Source: Lepagella muris | GTDB lineage: Bacteria > Bacteroidota > Bacteroidia > Bacteroidales > Muribaculaceae | NCBI RefSeq assembly: GCF_004793975.1 | Contig: NZ_SRYB01000017.1 | Span: 41,095-105,094, forward strand | DNA length: 64,000 nt | Direction: 5' to 3' | In this document: positions 8,582-17,997 of the stretch, piece after piece | Position numbering within the stretch: the stretch's first letter is position 1 | Layout of the letters: every line of letters starts with the position of its first letter | The notes under the pieces: generated by a model | Databases searched by the model: none | Told to the model about the DNA's origin: nothing | Seen by the model: only the letters and a program-made list of their open reading frames with translations | Position numbers and translations under genes: made by a program

Positions 8582-10534
8582 ATGACAGAATATGGATTTT
8601 TGCGCGTAGGCGCAGCAGTGCCCAATGTCAGAGTGGCAGACGTTGACTACAATCTCAATGGCCTCATTGAGATTGTGAAGGATGCCGACCACAAGGAATG
8701 TGACGTGGTGGTTTTTCCGGAAATGTCTGTTACGGGATACACCTGTGCAGATCTATTTATGCAGCCCCTTCTGATGGATGCGGCTGCAGAGGCTATCTCC
8801 GAACTTGCACGCGAGACGGCAGAATATCAGATTATGATAGCTGTCGGTGCGCCCGTCATAGCCCACGGCAGACGATACAATTGCGCGATAGTGATGGCTT
8901 CCGGAAGGATTCTGGGCATAGTGCCGAAATCCTACATACCCGATTACGGAGAGTTCTACGAGAAAAGATGGTTTGAATCCGGCTATGGTATATCCGCCGA
9001 CGAGATAATGTTTGCCGGGAGGATGGTTCCATTCGGCACTGATCTGCTCTTCGAATATAAGGGGGCAAAGGTGGGCGTGGAGATCTGCGAAGATCTTTGG
9101 GTGCCCAATCCGCCGAGCACACCGTTATGTCTTGGAGGTGCCGATATAATGCTCAACCTGTCGGCTTCCGATGAATTGATAGGGAAGCATGACTATCTCT
9201 GCCGGCTCATCTCTCAGCAGTCGGCACGTTGTCGTTGCGGCTACGTCTACGCCTCTGCCGGATGGGGAGAGTCATCGACCGACCTGGTATTTGCCGGAAA
9301 TGCAATCATAGCTGAGGATGGTGCCGTCACCCAACCGGAACAGCGTTTCTTCACTGCGGCTACAATTCTTGTGAAAGATATAGACGTGGAGAAACTCCGG
9401 AATGATAGGGCAAGATTCTCCACATATTTCGACAACGCCGGTGTGAAATCGGGATTGCGATTGATGACGGCAATGTGTCAGGAGGTTCCCAAGTCTCCAC
9501 TTCCGGATATGCAGGTAGACCCACAGCCCTTTGTGCCGCATGACGAGAGGAAGCTTGGGGAGCATTGCGAGGAGATTGTCAATATCCAGGCGCGCGGACT
9601 CATGCAGCGTCTCAATGCGATCCATTGCCATAGGGCAGTGATAGGTATTTCCGGAGGTCTTGACTCCACACTCGCACTACTCGTGACGGTAAGAGCCTTC
9701 GATATGCTTGACCTTGACCGCAGCGGCATAATAGGCATCACGATGCCGGGAATGGCAACCACTTCGCGCACCCATAACAATGCCGTCGATCTGATGCATG
9801 CCTTGGGTGTCACCTCAATGGAGATTCCTATCGGCAAGGCAGTCGCACAGCATTTCACCGATATAGGTCAGGATCCGACAAACTACGACGTGACATTCGA
9901 GAACTCACAGGCACGTGAACGCACGCAGATATTGATGGACGTGGCAAATAAGGAGAACGCGATAGTGATCGGCACCGGCGACATGTCGGAGCTTGCTCTC
10001 GGATGGTGCACCTACAATGGCGACCAGATGTCGATGTACGGGGTCAATGCCGGAGTGCCTAAGACGCTCGTGCGCTATCTCGTGAAATGGTTTGCCGAAG
10101 AGTTGGGCGCGAAATCGCGCGAGATACTGCTTGATATAGTGGATACCCCGATCAGTCCGGAACTCATACCCTCCGGCGACGATGAGATCTCGCAGAAGAC
10201 GGAAGACTTGGTGGGACCATACGAGCTGCATGATTTCTTCCTCTACCATGTGCTTCGCAATTCCTTCACTCCACGGAAAATCTACTATCTCGCTACAGTT
10301 GCGTTTCGCAGCAGCTATAATTCAGCCACGATACTCAAATGGATGCGCAACTTCTACCGCCGATTTTTCAATCAGCAGTTCAAGCGTTCATGTATGCCGG
10401 ATGGTCCGAAGGTAGGCAGCGTGTGTCTTTCCCCGCGTGGCGACTGGCGTATGCCCTCCGATGCTTCAAGCGCATTATGGCTGTCGGAAATAGATAGATT
10501 GGAAGAGGATTTGAAATCCTCACAGAATATATAA
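8582..10534 (+). CDS. nadE: Glutamine-dependent NAD+ synthetase
   Basis: A 650-residue enzyme that amidates nicotinic acid adenine dinucleotide to NAD+ using ammonia from glutamine. The N-terminal nitrilase-type glutaminase domain shows the Glu-Lys-Cys triad at E47 (FPEMSVTGYT), K116 (VPKSYIPDYGEFYE) and C169 (VEICEDLW). The C-terminal synthetase domain has the PP-loop SGGLDS at 357-362, and GTGDMSELALGW further on. Length is normal for the two-domain form. A -7 box TAAATTTG sits at 8544-8551, about 30 bp before the start codon, but its -33 partner is poor. The sua5-type gene follows after 17 bp. Confidence 0.95.
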   Translation: MTEYGFLRVGAAVPNVRVADVDYNLNGLIEIVKDADHKECDVVVFPEMSVTGYTCADLFMQPLLMDAAAEAISELARETAEYQIMIAVGAPVIAHGRRYNCAIVMASGRILGIVPKSYIPDYGEFYEKRWFESGYGISADEIMFAGRMVPFGTDLLFEYKGAKVGVEICEDLWVPNPPSTPLCLGGADIMLNLSASDELIGKHDYLCRLISQQSARCRCGYVYASAGWGESSTDLVFAGNAIIAEDGAVTQPEQRFFTAATILVKDIDVEKLRNDRARFSTYFDNAGVKSGLRLMTAMCQEVPKSPLPDMQVDPQPFVPHDERKLGEHCEEIVNIQARGLMQRLNAIHCHRAVIGISGGLDSTLALLVTVRAFDMLDLDRSGIIGITMPGMATTSRTHNNAVDLMHALGVTSMEIPIGKAVAQHFTDIGQDPTNYDVTFENSQARERTQILMDVANKENAIVIGTGDMSELALGWCTYNGDQMSMYGVNAGVPKTLVRYLVKWFAEELGAKSREILLDIVDTPISPELIPSGDDEISQKTEDLVGPYELHDFFLYHVLRNSFTPRKIYYLATVAFRSSYNSATILKWMRNFYRRFFNQQFKRSCMPDGPKVGSVCLSPRGDWRMPSDASSALWLSEIDRLEEDLKSSQNI

Positions 10535-10551
10535 TTCATACATCTCACTTC

Positions 10552-11118
10552 ATGACATTTCAGGAAGATATAAACAAGGCAGTGGAATGCCTGCGTAATG
10601 GTGGAATCATACTCTATCCGACCGATACGGTTTGGGGGATAGGGTGTGACGCCACAAATGCAGAGGCGGTCAGAAAGATCTATGATCTGAAACGCCGTGC
10701 TGAAAGCAAGTCAATGCTTGTGCTGGTTGACAGTGAAGGTGCACTCGACAGAATTGTCGATGATGTCCCGGAGGTGGCATGGCAACTGATAGAAGCTGCC
10801 GTCGACCCGCTCACCATTATTTACGATCATCCGCACAATGTGGCGGGAAACCTTCTTGCGCCCGACGGGTCGCTTGGGATAAGGATCACCGGCGAGAGAT
10901 ATTCCCAAGAATTGTGCCGGCGTCTGCGTCGTCCGCTTGTGTCGACTTCCGCCAACATAAGCGGAGAGAAGACCTCCGGAATATTCAATGATATTTCCGA
11001 CGATATAAAGAACGGGGTTGACTACATAGCATCCTACCGGCGCGATGAGAACTCGGCTCCCTCGCCGAGCAATATCATAAAGGTGTCAGACGGAGGATTG
11101 ATAAAAGTGATAAGATGA
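10552..11118 (+). CDS. tsaC: L-threonylcarbamoyladenylate synthase (Sua5/YciO/YrdC family)
   Basis: A 188-residue single YrdC domain that makes threonylcarbamoyl-AMP from threonine, bicarbonate and ATP, the first step of tRNA t6A37 modification. Diagnostic motifs are GGIILYPTDTVWGIGCDATN near the N-terminus, DLKRRAESKSM (the basic KRR..K patch) and STSANISGEKTSG. There is no C-terminal Sua5 domain, so it is the short TsaC-like form. It follows nadE by 17 bp and likely shares its transcript. Confidence 0.9.
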   Translation: MTFQEDINKAVECLRNGGIILYPTDTVWGIGCDATNAEAVRKIYDLKRRAESKSMLVLVDSEGALDRIVDDVPEVAWQLIEAAVDPLTIIYDHPHNVAGNLLAPDGSLGIRITGERYSQELCRRLRRPLVSTSANISGEKTSGIFNDISDDIKNGVDYIASYRRDENSAPSPSNIIKVSDGGLIKVIR

Positions 11119-11164
11119 GAATTGCAGTTGTCAGACAGGGGGAATAAATTGATCTGAGCAGAAG

Positions 11165-12589
11165 ATGAGGAAATCAGCAGTATCTATAAGGGTGCAACAG
11201 ATGAGGTATGCCGCAACGGATTGGCTTACCGGCAACATCGCATTCCTGTTGTTTAATATCTGCCGTTTTGCCATCCTGCGTGATAATTCGTCGTGGGGTA
11301 GTCTTGAGCGTTTCCTCTTTTCCGGCAAACTTATAGCCGAGCAGCTGTCGGTGCCACTTGCCATGATGGCAGTGTTCTGGCTTTCCGGCTACTATAATCA
11401 GCCGTTTGGCAAGTCGCGTCTTCAGGAACTTCAGACCACACTCTGTTCCGCGCTTATCAACTCTTCGCTTATCTATCTCATCCTGCTGATAAACGACCAG
11501 ACGGGATTGCGCATCATCAATTACGAATTGATATTGTCGCTTTTCGGGCTGCTGTTTCTCTTCTGCTATGCCGGGCGTATAATAATAACGCAGCGGGCAC
11601 TGAAGAATTTCAGAAATCATAATTGGGAGCTTCGGACTCTAATCATAGGAAATTCCGAGTCGGCACGCCTCTCAGCAAGGCGGCTGATGACAACACCGTC
11701 AAGGGTCAGCTACGATGTCTGTGGATTTGTGAGGATTCCGGGCGAACCGGATTCCGGAGATGGGGTAGACGTATATGATCTGGAATCTTTGCAGACGATA
11801 TGTGCGGATAAGGGGGTGACGCATCTGATCGTGGCTCCTGCCACAAAAGATGAGGATAAGTTGCTTAAGCTGCTGTTTCATCTCTTCTCCTGCGGACTCT
11901 CCGTGAGAATAGCCCCGGACACGTTCTCTTTCATCACGTCGTCGATACGCCTGAAGGATATATATGGCGACCCGTTTGTGGATATCACGTCGCCGGCACT
12001 CTCTGAGTCAGCAAAAAACGTGAAACGCACGTGTGACGTAGTCATATCGTTGTTGGTGCTGCTCCTTTTCTCTCCGCTCTATCTGCTGATAGCGGTAATG
12101 GTAAAGATTGGCTCTCCGGGACCGGTCTTCTACAGCCAGGAGCGTGTGGGACGGCAACAGAAGCCGTTTGCCATCTACAAATTCCGTACAATGATAGAGA
12201 ATGCCGAGGCTGATGGACCGTGTCTTTCAAGCGAGCACGATGAGCGTGTCACTCCGGTGGGGAGGGTGCTCCGCAAATATCGTCTTGACGAACTCCCGCA
12301 GTTCTGGAATGTGGTGAGGGGGGATATGTCGATAGTCGGACCGCGTCCGGAGCGGCGATACTATATAGAGCGGATAATGCAGCATGCCCCTTACTACGGA
12401 CTCGTATATCAGGTGCGTCCCGGCATCACATCCTGGGGAATGGTGAAATACGGATATGCCTCCACCCTCGACCAGATGGTGGAACGCACGAAGTATGACC
12501 TGATATACATATCAAATATGTCGCTCTCCCTCGATATAAAAATATTAATCTACACCTTGCGGACAGTCGCGGGGGGTAAAGGAATGTAA
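11165..12589 (+). CDS. Polyprenyl-phosphate glycosylphosphotransferase (bacterial sugar transferase, WcaJ/WbaP type)
   Basis: A 474-residue membrane protein that would transfer a sugar-1-phosphate to undecaprenyl phosphate, the first step of exopolysaccharide or capsule repeat-unit synthesis. N-terminal hydrophobic helices (to about residue 145) precede a Rossmann-like middle domain starting around LRTLIIGNSESA. One more membrane helix follows (VVISLLVLLLFSPLYLLIAV), then the conserved catalytic domain with FYSQERVGRQQKPFAIYKFRTM, KYRLDELPQFWNVVRGDMS and IVGPRPERRYY. It stands alone, without a capsule cluster, which fits an initiating transferase encoded away from the glycosyltransferases. 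The sugar cannot be told from sequence. Confidence 0.9.
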   Translation: MRKSAVSIRVQQMRYAATDWLTGNIAFLLFNICRFAILRDNSSWGSLERFLFSGKLIAEQLSVPLAMMAVFWLSGYYNQPFGKSRLQELQTTLCSALINSSLIYLILLINDQTGLRIINYELILSLFGLLFLFCYAGRIIITQRALKNFRNHNWELRTLIIGNSESARLSARRLMTTPSRVSYDVCGFVRIPGEPDSGDGVDVYDLESLQTICADKGVTHLIVAPATKDEDKLLKLLFHLFSCGLSVRIAPDTFSFITSSIRLKDIYGDPFVDITSPALSESAKNVKRTCDVVISLLVLLLFSPLYLLIAVMVKIGSPGPVFYSQERVGRQQKPFAIYKFRTMIENAEADGPCLSSEHDERVTPVGRVLRKYRLDELPQFWNVVRGDMSIVGPRPERRYYIERIMQHAPYYGLVYQVRPGITSWGMVKYGYASTLDQMVERTKYDLIYISNMSLSLDIKILIYTLRTVAGGKGM

Positions 12590-12600
12590 TAAGTCAACAC

Positions 12601-14403
12601 ATGGCATATACAGAACATAACAACAGATTTACGGAATGGTGGTTTAAGGTGGTCAGCTGGCGCGAGACCCACATAAAAGAGCGTAACTTCGTGTTGATTC
12701 TTGCGCTCGTGGTGGGGGTGGCGTGTGGATTTGCCGCCCAGTTGCTCAAACTGCTGATTCATCTTATCTCCGGGTTGCTTACGTCTCATTTCAGCGCGAC
12801 CACTGCCAACTATCTCTATCTTGTCTATCCGGTGGTGGGCATATTGATAGTGCTCCTGTTCCTTCAATATGTGGTGAAGGACAACATATCTCATGGCGTG
12901 ACGAAGGTGCTGTATGCTATTTCCCGCAATAAGTCGCGCCTTAAGAAGAAAAACATGTATGCGTCTCTTGTGGCCTCCTCCATCACGATAGGATTCGGCG
13001 GATCGGTCGGAGCAGAGGGACCGATCGTGTTCACGGGCGCGGCGATAGGCTCGAATGTGGGTCAGGCATTCCGTATGTCGCCCCGCATATTGATGCTTCT
13101 TGTGGGATGTGGCGCGGCGGCAGGCATAGCTGGAATATTCCGTGCGCCTATTGCCGGTATGCTTTTCACTCTCGAGGTGCTGATGATTGATCTCACGGGA
13201 GCCACCGTCATGCCGTTGCTTATCTCATCAATCACGGGAGCGACTGTGGCATACGTGCTGGAGGGCTACAATTCCGAATTCTTCTTCTCGCAGAGTGAAC
13301 CTTTCTCCGTGAGCAAGATACCATATACCTTACTTCTTGGCATATTCTGCGGATTGGTGTCGTTGTATTTCACGCGCGTCATGTTTATGATGGAATCCAT
13401 GTTCTCCCGATTGAAATACCGGATGTTGAAGGTGGCGATAGGTGGCGTGATTCTTGCCGGACTCATCTTCGTGTTGCCTCCGCTCTATGGTGAGGGCTAC
13501 GGGGCTATCAATAATCTCCTTGAAGGTGACTACTCAAAGATTGTCGACGGCACATTCTTTTATGTTGACCGCGATAATATATGGTTCATAGCCTGCTTCA
13601 TTGTCGCCATAATACTGACGAAAGTATTTGCAACGAGTGCCACCAATGGGGCCGGAGGTGTAGGCGGCACGTTTGCCCCCTCCCTCTTTGTAGGTGCGAT
13701 GTGCGGATTCCTGTTTGCTTTCCTTCTCAACAATATATTTGAGGGGGGCGTGGGAATCTCCAACAAGAATTTTACCCTTCTCGGTATGGCAGGACTGATG
13801 AGCGGAGTGATGCATGCCCCGCTGATGGCTATCTTCCTCACGGCGGAGATGACCGGTGGTTACAACCTGTTTCTGCCTCTGCTTATCGTCTCCACATTGT
13901 CATACATGACCATAAGAATCTTCGAGCCTTACAGTATCTACACCATGCGTCTCGCCAAGCAGGGCGACCTCCTGACTCATCAGAAGGATAAGTCGGTGCT
14001 TACCCTTCTTAAAATCGACAATCTCATAGAGAAGGATTTCAAGACGGTGCGTCCGGAGATGAATCTTAAGGAGGTGGTAGATATTATCGCCACGTCAAAC
14101 CGTAATCTTTTTCCTGTAATTGATGCTGAAGGGGTGCTGGTGGGTATAGTGTTGCTCGATGATATCCGCAACATAATGTTCCGTCCTGATCTCTACAAGA
14201 AGATGCACGTGACGCGCTTCATGTCGATGCCTCCTGCCCGAATAGAGATAGGTCAGCCGATGGAGGAGGTGATGCGCATTTTCGACAAGACAAACGCATG
14301 GAACCTTCCCGTAGTGGAGAAAGGGAAATATATCGGATTCGTTTCCAAATCAAAGATATTCAATTCCTATCGTCGCGTGTTGCGTCATTATTGTGATGAC
14401 TGA
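12601..14403 (+). CDS. ClC-family chloride channel/transporter with C-terminal CBS pair
   Basis: A 600-residue voltage-gated-chloride-channel family protein. The membrane domain covers about residues 25-450, with two CBS domains after residue ~460 (DLIEKDFKTVRPEM..., and ...RIEIGQPMEEVMRIFDKTNAW). The gating glutamate is present in GGSVGAEGPIV (E139). At the position of the internal proton glutamate of E. coli ClcA (E203), aligned through APIAGMLFTLEV, this protein has V193, as ClC channels do. A passive chloride channel is therefore more likely than an H+/Cl- antiporter. The CBS domains suggest control by adenine nucleotides. It starts 11 bp after the sugar transferase. Confidence 0.92.
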   Translation: MAYTEHNNRFTEWWFKVVSWRETHIKERNFVLILALVVGVACGFAAQLLKLLIHLISGLLTSHFSATTANYLYLVYPVVGILIVLLFLQYVVKDNISHGVTKVLYAISRNKSRLKKKNMYASLVASSITIGFGGSVGAEGPIVFTGAAIGSNVGQAFRMSPRILMLLVGCGAAAGIAGIFRAPIAGMLFTLEVLMIDLTGATVMPLLISSITGATVAYVLEGYNSEFFFSQSEPFSVSKIPYTLLLGIFCGLVSLYFTRVMFMMESMFSRLKYRMLKVAIGGVILAGLIFVLPPLYGEGYGAINNLLEGDYSKIVDGTFFYVDRDNIWFIACFIVAIILTKVFATSATNGAGGVGGTFAPSLFVGAMCGFLFAFLLNNIFEGGVGISNKNFTLLGMAGLMSGVMHAPLMAIFLTAEMTGGYNLFLPLLIVSTLSYMTIRIFEPYSIYTMRLAKQGDLLTHQKDKSVLTLLKIDNLIEKDFKTVRPEMNLKEVVDIIATSNRNLFPVIDAEGVLVGIVLLDDIRNIMFRPDLYKKMHVTRFMSMPPARIEIGQPMEEVMRIFDKTNAWNLPVVEKGKYIGFVSKSKIFNSYRRVLRHYCDD

Positions 14404-14476
14404 CGCTGTCGGCGAGCTGGATTGAAAGATAATGTCACCGGAAATTGCGGTGCATAAACAGAAAAATTATAACCAG

Positions 14477-15433
14477 ATGAGTGAAAACAAACTAAAGATA
14501 GTGTTCTTCGGAACCCCCGAATTTGCCGTTGCGAGTCTTGACCGACTGATGAAGGATGGTCAGGATATAGCTGCAGTCGTCACGATGCCCGACAAGATTG
14601 CCGGACGCGGACATAAGCTTATTCAGAGCGACGTGAAGCGGTATGCCGTGGAAAACGGACTCCGTGTGCTTCAGCCAGAGAAATTGAAATCACCCGACTT
14701 CGTGGAGGAGTTGCGTGCCATAAATGCCGATCTTTTCATAGTGATAGCATTCCGTATGTTGCCGGAGGTGGTATGGTCGATGCCACGTCTTGGCACATTC
14801 AATCTTCATGCGTCGCTTCTCCCGAAATATCGCGGTGCTGCACCTATCAACTGGGCGGTTATCAACGGGGAGACGGAGACAGGCGTCACCACCTTCTTCC
14901 TAAAGCATGAGATTGATACCGGCGACATAATAGAGCAACGCACCATCGCTATCCTTCCGGAGGATAACGTCGGCGACGTGCATGACAAGTTGATGACGCT
15001 TGGTGCCGATATGGTGGCTCATACAGTAATGGATATTGCAGCCGGGAATGTGACGCCTCAGCCTCAGCCGGAGGGTGAGTTTATCCCAGCCCCGAAGATA
15101 TTCAAGGATACGTGTCGCATAGCATGGGATCGTCCTGCCACTGAAATCCATAACCTTGTGCGCGGATTGTCGCCTTATCCTGCGGCGTGGTCCACGTTTG
15201 AGGATTCACGTACTCTCGGAACGTTTGCCGATGTCAAGATTTTTGAGACGGCACTCTGCGGAGATACCCCTGCGGGCAACAGGAAGCCGGGAGAGGTGAT
15301 TGTGGCTAAGGACAGATTGTTTGTCGCGGTGGCTGACGGTATGCTTGAGATTGTGTCGTTGCAGCCGGCGGGTAAGAAGCGTATGGGGGCGGATGCCTTC
15401 CTTCGCGGATATAAACCGGAGCGTTTCGTATGA
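14477..15433 (+). CDS. fmt: Methionyl-tRNA formyltransferase
   Basis: This enzyme formylates the methionyl group on initiator tRNA using 10-formyl-THF. The start at MSENKLKIVFFGTPEFAV is preferred over an in-frame ATG 45 bp upstream, because family members begin right before the FGTPEFA strand. Catalytic-domain motifs are NLHASLLPKYRGAAPINWAV and, later, DTGDI; the C-terminal OB-like tRNA-binding domain follows from about residue 200. The last codons overlap the menD start by 4 bp (ATGA), so the two genes are translationally coupled. Confidence 0.93.
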   Translation: MSENKLKIVFFGTPEFAVASLDRLMKDGQDIAAVVTMPDKIAGRGHKLIQSDVKRYAVENGLRVLQPEKLKSPDFVEELRAINADLFIVIAFRMLPEVVWSMPRLGTFNLHASLLPKYRGAAPINWAVINGETETGVTTFFLKHEIDTGDIIEQRTIAILPEDNVGDVHDKLMTLGADMVAHTVMDIAAGNVTPQPQPEGEFIPAPKIFKDTCRIAWDRPATEIHNLVRGLSPYPAAWSTFEDSRTLGTFADVKIFETALCGDTPAGNRKPGEVIVAKDRLFVAVADGMLEIVSLQPAGKKRMGADAFLRGYKPERFV

Positions 15434-17136
15434 TGACAGACCGACAAGATACCGACAAACGGTTCTGCTCCATATTGTTTGACGTCATGGAGGCGCACGG
15501 GGTGAGAGACGTGGTGTGCTCACCGGGCTCACGTAATGCCCCGCTGCTGATAGCTGCGGAGTCGCGCAGAGGTATGAGGAAATATAACGTGGTCGATGAG
15601 CGTGCAGCCGCCTTCATGGCTCTCGGCATGTCGGTGGTGAGCCGTAAGCCTGTGGCACTGGTGTGCACTTCCGGCACCGCGCTCCTCAATTATGCCCCGG
15701 CGGTTGCGGAGGCGTTCTATCAGGGTGTACCACTCATCGTGATCTCCGCTGATCGTCCTGAGCAATGGATTGATCAGGATGATTCGCAGACGCTGCGCCA
15801 GTTTGAGGCGTTGTTGAATTTCGTGAAACGTAGCTACGAATTGCCGGCATGGGGCAACGATGATAAGGAGATGCTATGGTATGCCAACCGCATATCAAAC
15901 GATGCCATGATAGAGGCGATGTCGCGACGTAAGGGACCGGTGCATATCAACGTGCGTCTTGCGGAACCGCTCGGGCTCAAACGGGAGGCAATAGGCACAT
16001 CGCCAAGAGTCATAGAGATGATCTCATCCGATGGTATTGTCAATAAGGAGATTGTCAGGGAACTCGGACGTAGTGTGGCAGGCTCGAAGGTGATGTTTGT
16101 GGCTGGATTCCTTCCCCCTGACTCACGTATGCATAAGTCGGTAGGGGAGTTCTGTAGCCTTCCGAATGTAGTGGCTATGACCGAAACTCTGTCAAACCTG
16201 CATCTTGGAGAGGAGGCGAGTGGTGTGGACTCCGTGCTCACCGCATTGCCGGAGACGCGTCTTGATTCCATGTCGCCCGATATAGTCATATCAGTAGGCG
16301 GGTCGCTCGTCTCGCGGAAACTGAAGGAATATCTTCGCCGCAACAATTCGGTATGTGAACATTGGTCGGTGGGATGGAATCACACCACGTCTGACTGCTT
16401 CATGTCGCTGACCAAACGGATAGAGGCAGACCCGGCAAGATTCCTTCATCAGCTGTATGCCGCAGCGGTCAAGCACGTCGGTGACAACAGTTATAGCAGC
16501 ATCTGGAGCGAGGCAAGGCGTGAGGCATTCAAGGCGAAGGATGAATATGTGGATTCCGTAGGCTGGAGCGAACTTAAAGCCTTCTCCATAATAGATGAGA
16601 TGCTGCCGAGAGATGTGAATCTCTTCCTTTCAAACGGCACATCGGTGCGCTACGCTCAGATAGTAGGGAAGCATCAGCCGCATGCCACGTATTGCAACCG
16701 GGGGGTGTCGGGCATAGACGGATGCGGCTCGACAGCCGTAGGTGGCGCAATGAAATATAATGGCAAGACGGTGCTTGTCACGGGCGATATGTCGATGGCA
16801 TACGATGTTGCAGCATTATCGTTGCCTGGTATACCTGACCGGATGCGTATAATAGTAATAGACAACAACGGCGGTGGAATCTTCCGGTTCATACCCTCCA
16901 CCTCCCGACTTGAGGAACGCGAACGCTACTTCTGTTGTGCCCCTCAGCTTCCACTCCGGCATCTTGCCGAAGGCTATGGTTGGGAATATCACGAAGCTAC
17001 GGATGCAACCACCTTACGGGAATCGCTTTCTATGCTCCTCTCATCTCCGAAGAGAGGTGTCTTGCGCATAGTATGCGACGGAGAGAGCAGCGCGGCAATC
17101 CTCCGACAATACATGCAAATCACCGTCCCGGAATAA
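15430..17136 (+). CDS. menD: 2-succinyl-5-enolpyruvyl-6-hydroxy-3-cyclohexene-1-carboxylate synthase
   Basis: MenD is the ThDP-dependent enzyme that joins 2-oxoglutarate and isochorismate in menaquinone synthesis. It is 568 residues long, as expected. The cofactor-activating glutamate is E57 (VVDERAA), CSPGSRNAPL lies near residue 30, and the ThDP/Mg motif is seen as TGDMSMAYDVAAL followed by DNNGGGIFRF. It overlaps fmt by 4 bp. In many Bacteroidales menD is followed directly by menB, menC and menE; here those genes resume only at 41.0 kb. No menF/isochorismate synthase is seen upstream. Confidence 0.95.
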   Translation: MMTDRQDTDKRFCSILFDVMEAHGVRDVVCSPGSRNAPLLIAAESRRGMRKYNVVDERAAAFMALGMSVVSRKPVALVCTSGTALLNYAPAVAEAFYQGVPLIVISADRPEQWIDQDDSQTLRQFEALLNFVKRSYELPAWGNDDKEMLWYANRISNDAMIEAMSRRKGPVHINVRLAEPLGLKREAIGTSPRVIEMISSDGIVNKEIVRELGRSVAGSKVMFVAGFLPPDSRMHKSVGEFCSLPNVVAMTETLSNLHLGEEASGVDSVLTALPETRLDSMSPDIVISVGGSLVSRKLKEYLRRNNSVCEHWSVGWNHTTSDCFMSLTKRIEADPARFLHQLYAAAVKHVGDNSYSSIWSEARREAFKAKDEYVDSVGWSELKAFSIIDEMLPRDVNLFLSNGTSVRYAQIVGKHQPHATYCNRGVSGIDGCGSTAVGGAMKYNGKTVLVTGDMSMAYDVAALSLPGIPDRMRIIVIDNNGGGIFRFIPSTSRLEERERYFCCAPQLPLRHLAEGYGWEYHEATDATTLRESLSMLLSSPKRGVLRIVCDGESSAAILRQYMQITVPE

Positions 17137-17151
17137 ATAGTTGTCATTCTG

Positions 17152-17183
17152 TTTGGAAATAATGAGTAGAAACATTATTTTTG
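17152..17183 (+). promoter_or_regulatory. Consensus Bacteroidetes promoter before the broken ATPase gene
   Basis: TTTG at 17152-17155, a 20-nt spacer and TATTTTTG at 17176-17183 match the TTTG-N19/20-TAnnTTTG pattern exactly, 22 bp ahead of the ATG at 17206. The promoter lies inside a 42-bp hairpin-bearing repeat that recurs after the gene. Confidence 0.65.
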
Positions 17184-17199
17184 TACTCATTAATTATGC
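17158..17199 (+). repeat. Left copy of a hairpin-bearing flanking repeat
   Basis: This AT-rich segment starts AATAATGAGTAG and ends near TTAATTATG. It is largely identical to 17864-17908 on the far side of the broken ATPase gene. TAATGAG at 17160-17166 and CTCATTA at 17186-17192 form an inverted repeat around the -7 box. The copies may be remnants of a duplicated promoter region or of the recombination that damaged the gene. Confidence 0.6.
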
Positions 17200-17205
17200 T
17201 GCGTT

Positions 17206-17842
17206 ATGAAATTTGTAGACAGAACTAAAGAGAAAGCCCGGATAGAGAAGGTGTTGGATTCGGCGACATCGAAATTAATCGTTGTATACGGTCGGCGTCG
17301 TGTAGGAAAATCTACACTAATCAGGAAATGTCTGCAAGATAGAACCGCTTTATAAGATAGATGATTATTTCTTGGATTCCTACTACCATTTCGTATCACC
17401 GAATGCCTCGCTTATATCATTGGGACGAAGTGAGGCAGTGTGGCAGAAGATATCAGTCAGTCTGCCCGGTTATTTGGGAGGCGTATGGGAGAAGCTATGC
17501 AGGGAGTATGTCAGCGGAAGGGAGATAGATGGGATATATTATGGTTTGGCATCCAGATGGTGGGGTAATGTGGCTGTCAAGGAAGAGAAACGTAACGTAG
17601 CCATGGAATTTGATGTGGTTGCGAAATCACTTGATGGCAAGCATCTTTTAGTAGGGGAATGTAAGTGGACCGAAGGAGAGTATGGCGAATGTTTTCTTGA
17701 AGAATTGAGAGAAAAGACATCGTGTGCTCCATTCGTAATAGAAGATATGACCATACACTATGCTCTCTTCACAAAAACAAAATTATTGGATTCACCGGCT
17801 TGCCTGGTATTTTATCCGGACGATATAGTCCTTGCCGATTAA
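17206..17842 (+). pseudogene. Archaeal-type ATPase with DUF234 (PF01637 + PF03008), internally deleted
   Basis: Two pieces of one gene survive. The first (17206-17355) encodes MKFVDRTKEKARIEKVL and the P-loop VVYGRRRVGKSTLIRK, then stops. The second, in another frame from about 17351, reads YKIDDYFLDSYYHF and runs through a DUF234-like C-terminus containing WWGN, EFDVVAKS and ECKWTEGEYG up to 17842. Intact members are about 450 residues or more, so some 200-250 residues of the middle, including Walker B and the sensor region, are gone, with a frame change at the junction near 17350. The family is common and mostly of unknown function in Bacteroidetes. A functional product is unlikely. Confidence 0.8.
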
Positions 17843-17863
17843 TAACAAATCAAAATGAAAAAT

Positions 17864-17908
17864 AATAATGAGTAGCAACATTATGTTTATGCTCATTATT
17901 ATTTATGA
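17864..17908 (+). repeat. Right copy of the flanking hairpin repeat
   Basis: Shares AATAATGAGTAG, ACATTAT, TT and CTCATTA with the copy at 17158-17199. Here the inverted repeat is longer: ATAATAATGAG (17862-17872) pairs perfectly with CTCATTATTAT (17892-17902). It lies 21 bp after the stop codon of the ATPase remnant. There is no T-run, so it is probably not a classic terminator. Confidence 0.6.
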
Positions 17909-17997
17909 TGATATTTTATTGATGTCAGTATGGAGATTACGAGGGAATATTGCCTTTATTGAAGTTGCGAGAAAGTTTGTCAGAGTGTCGTAAGGAA

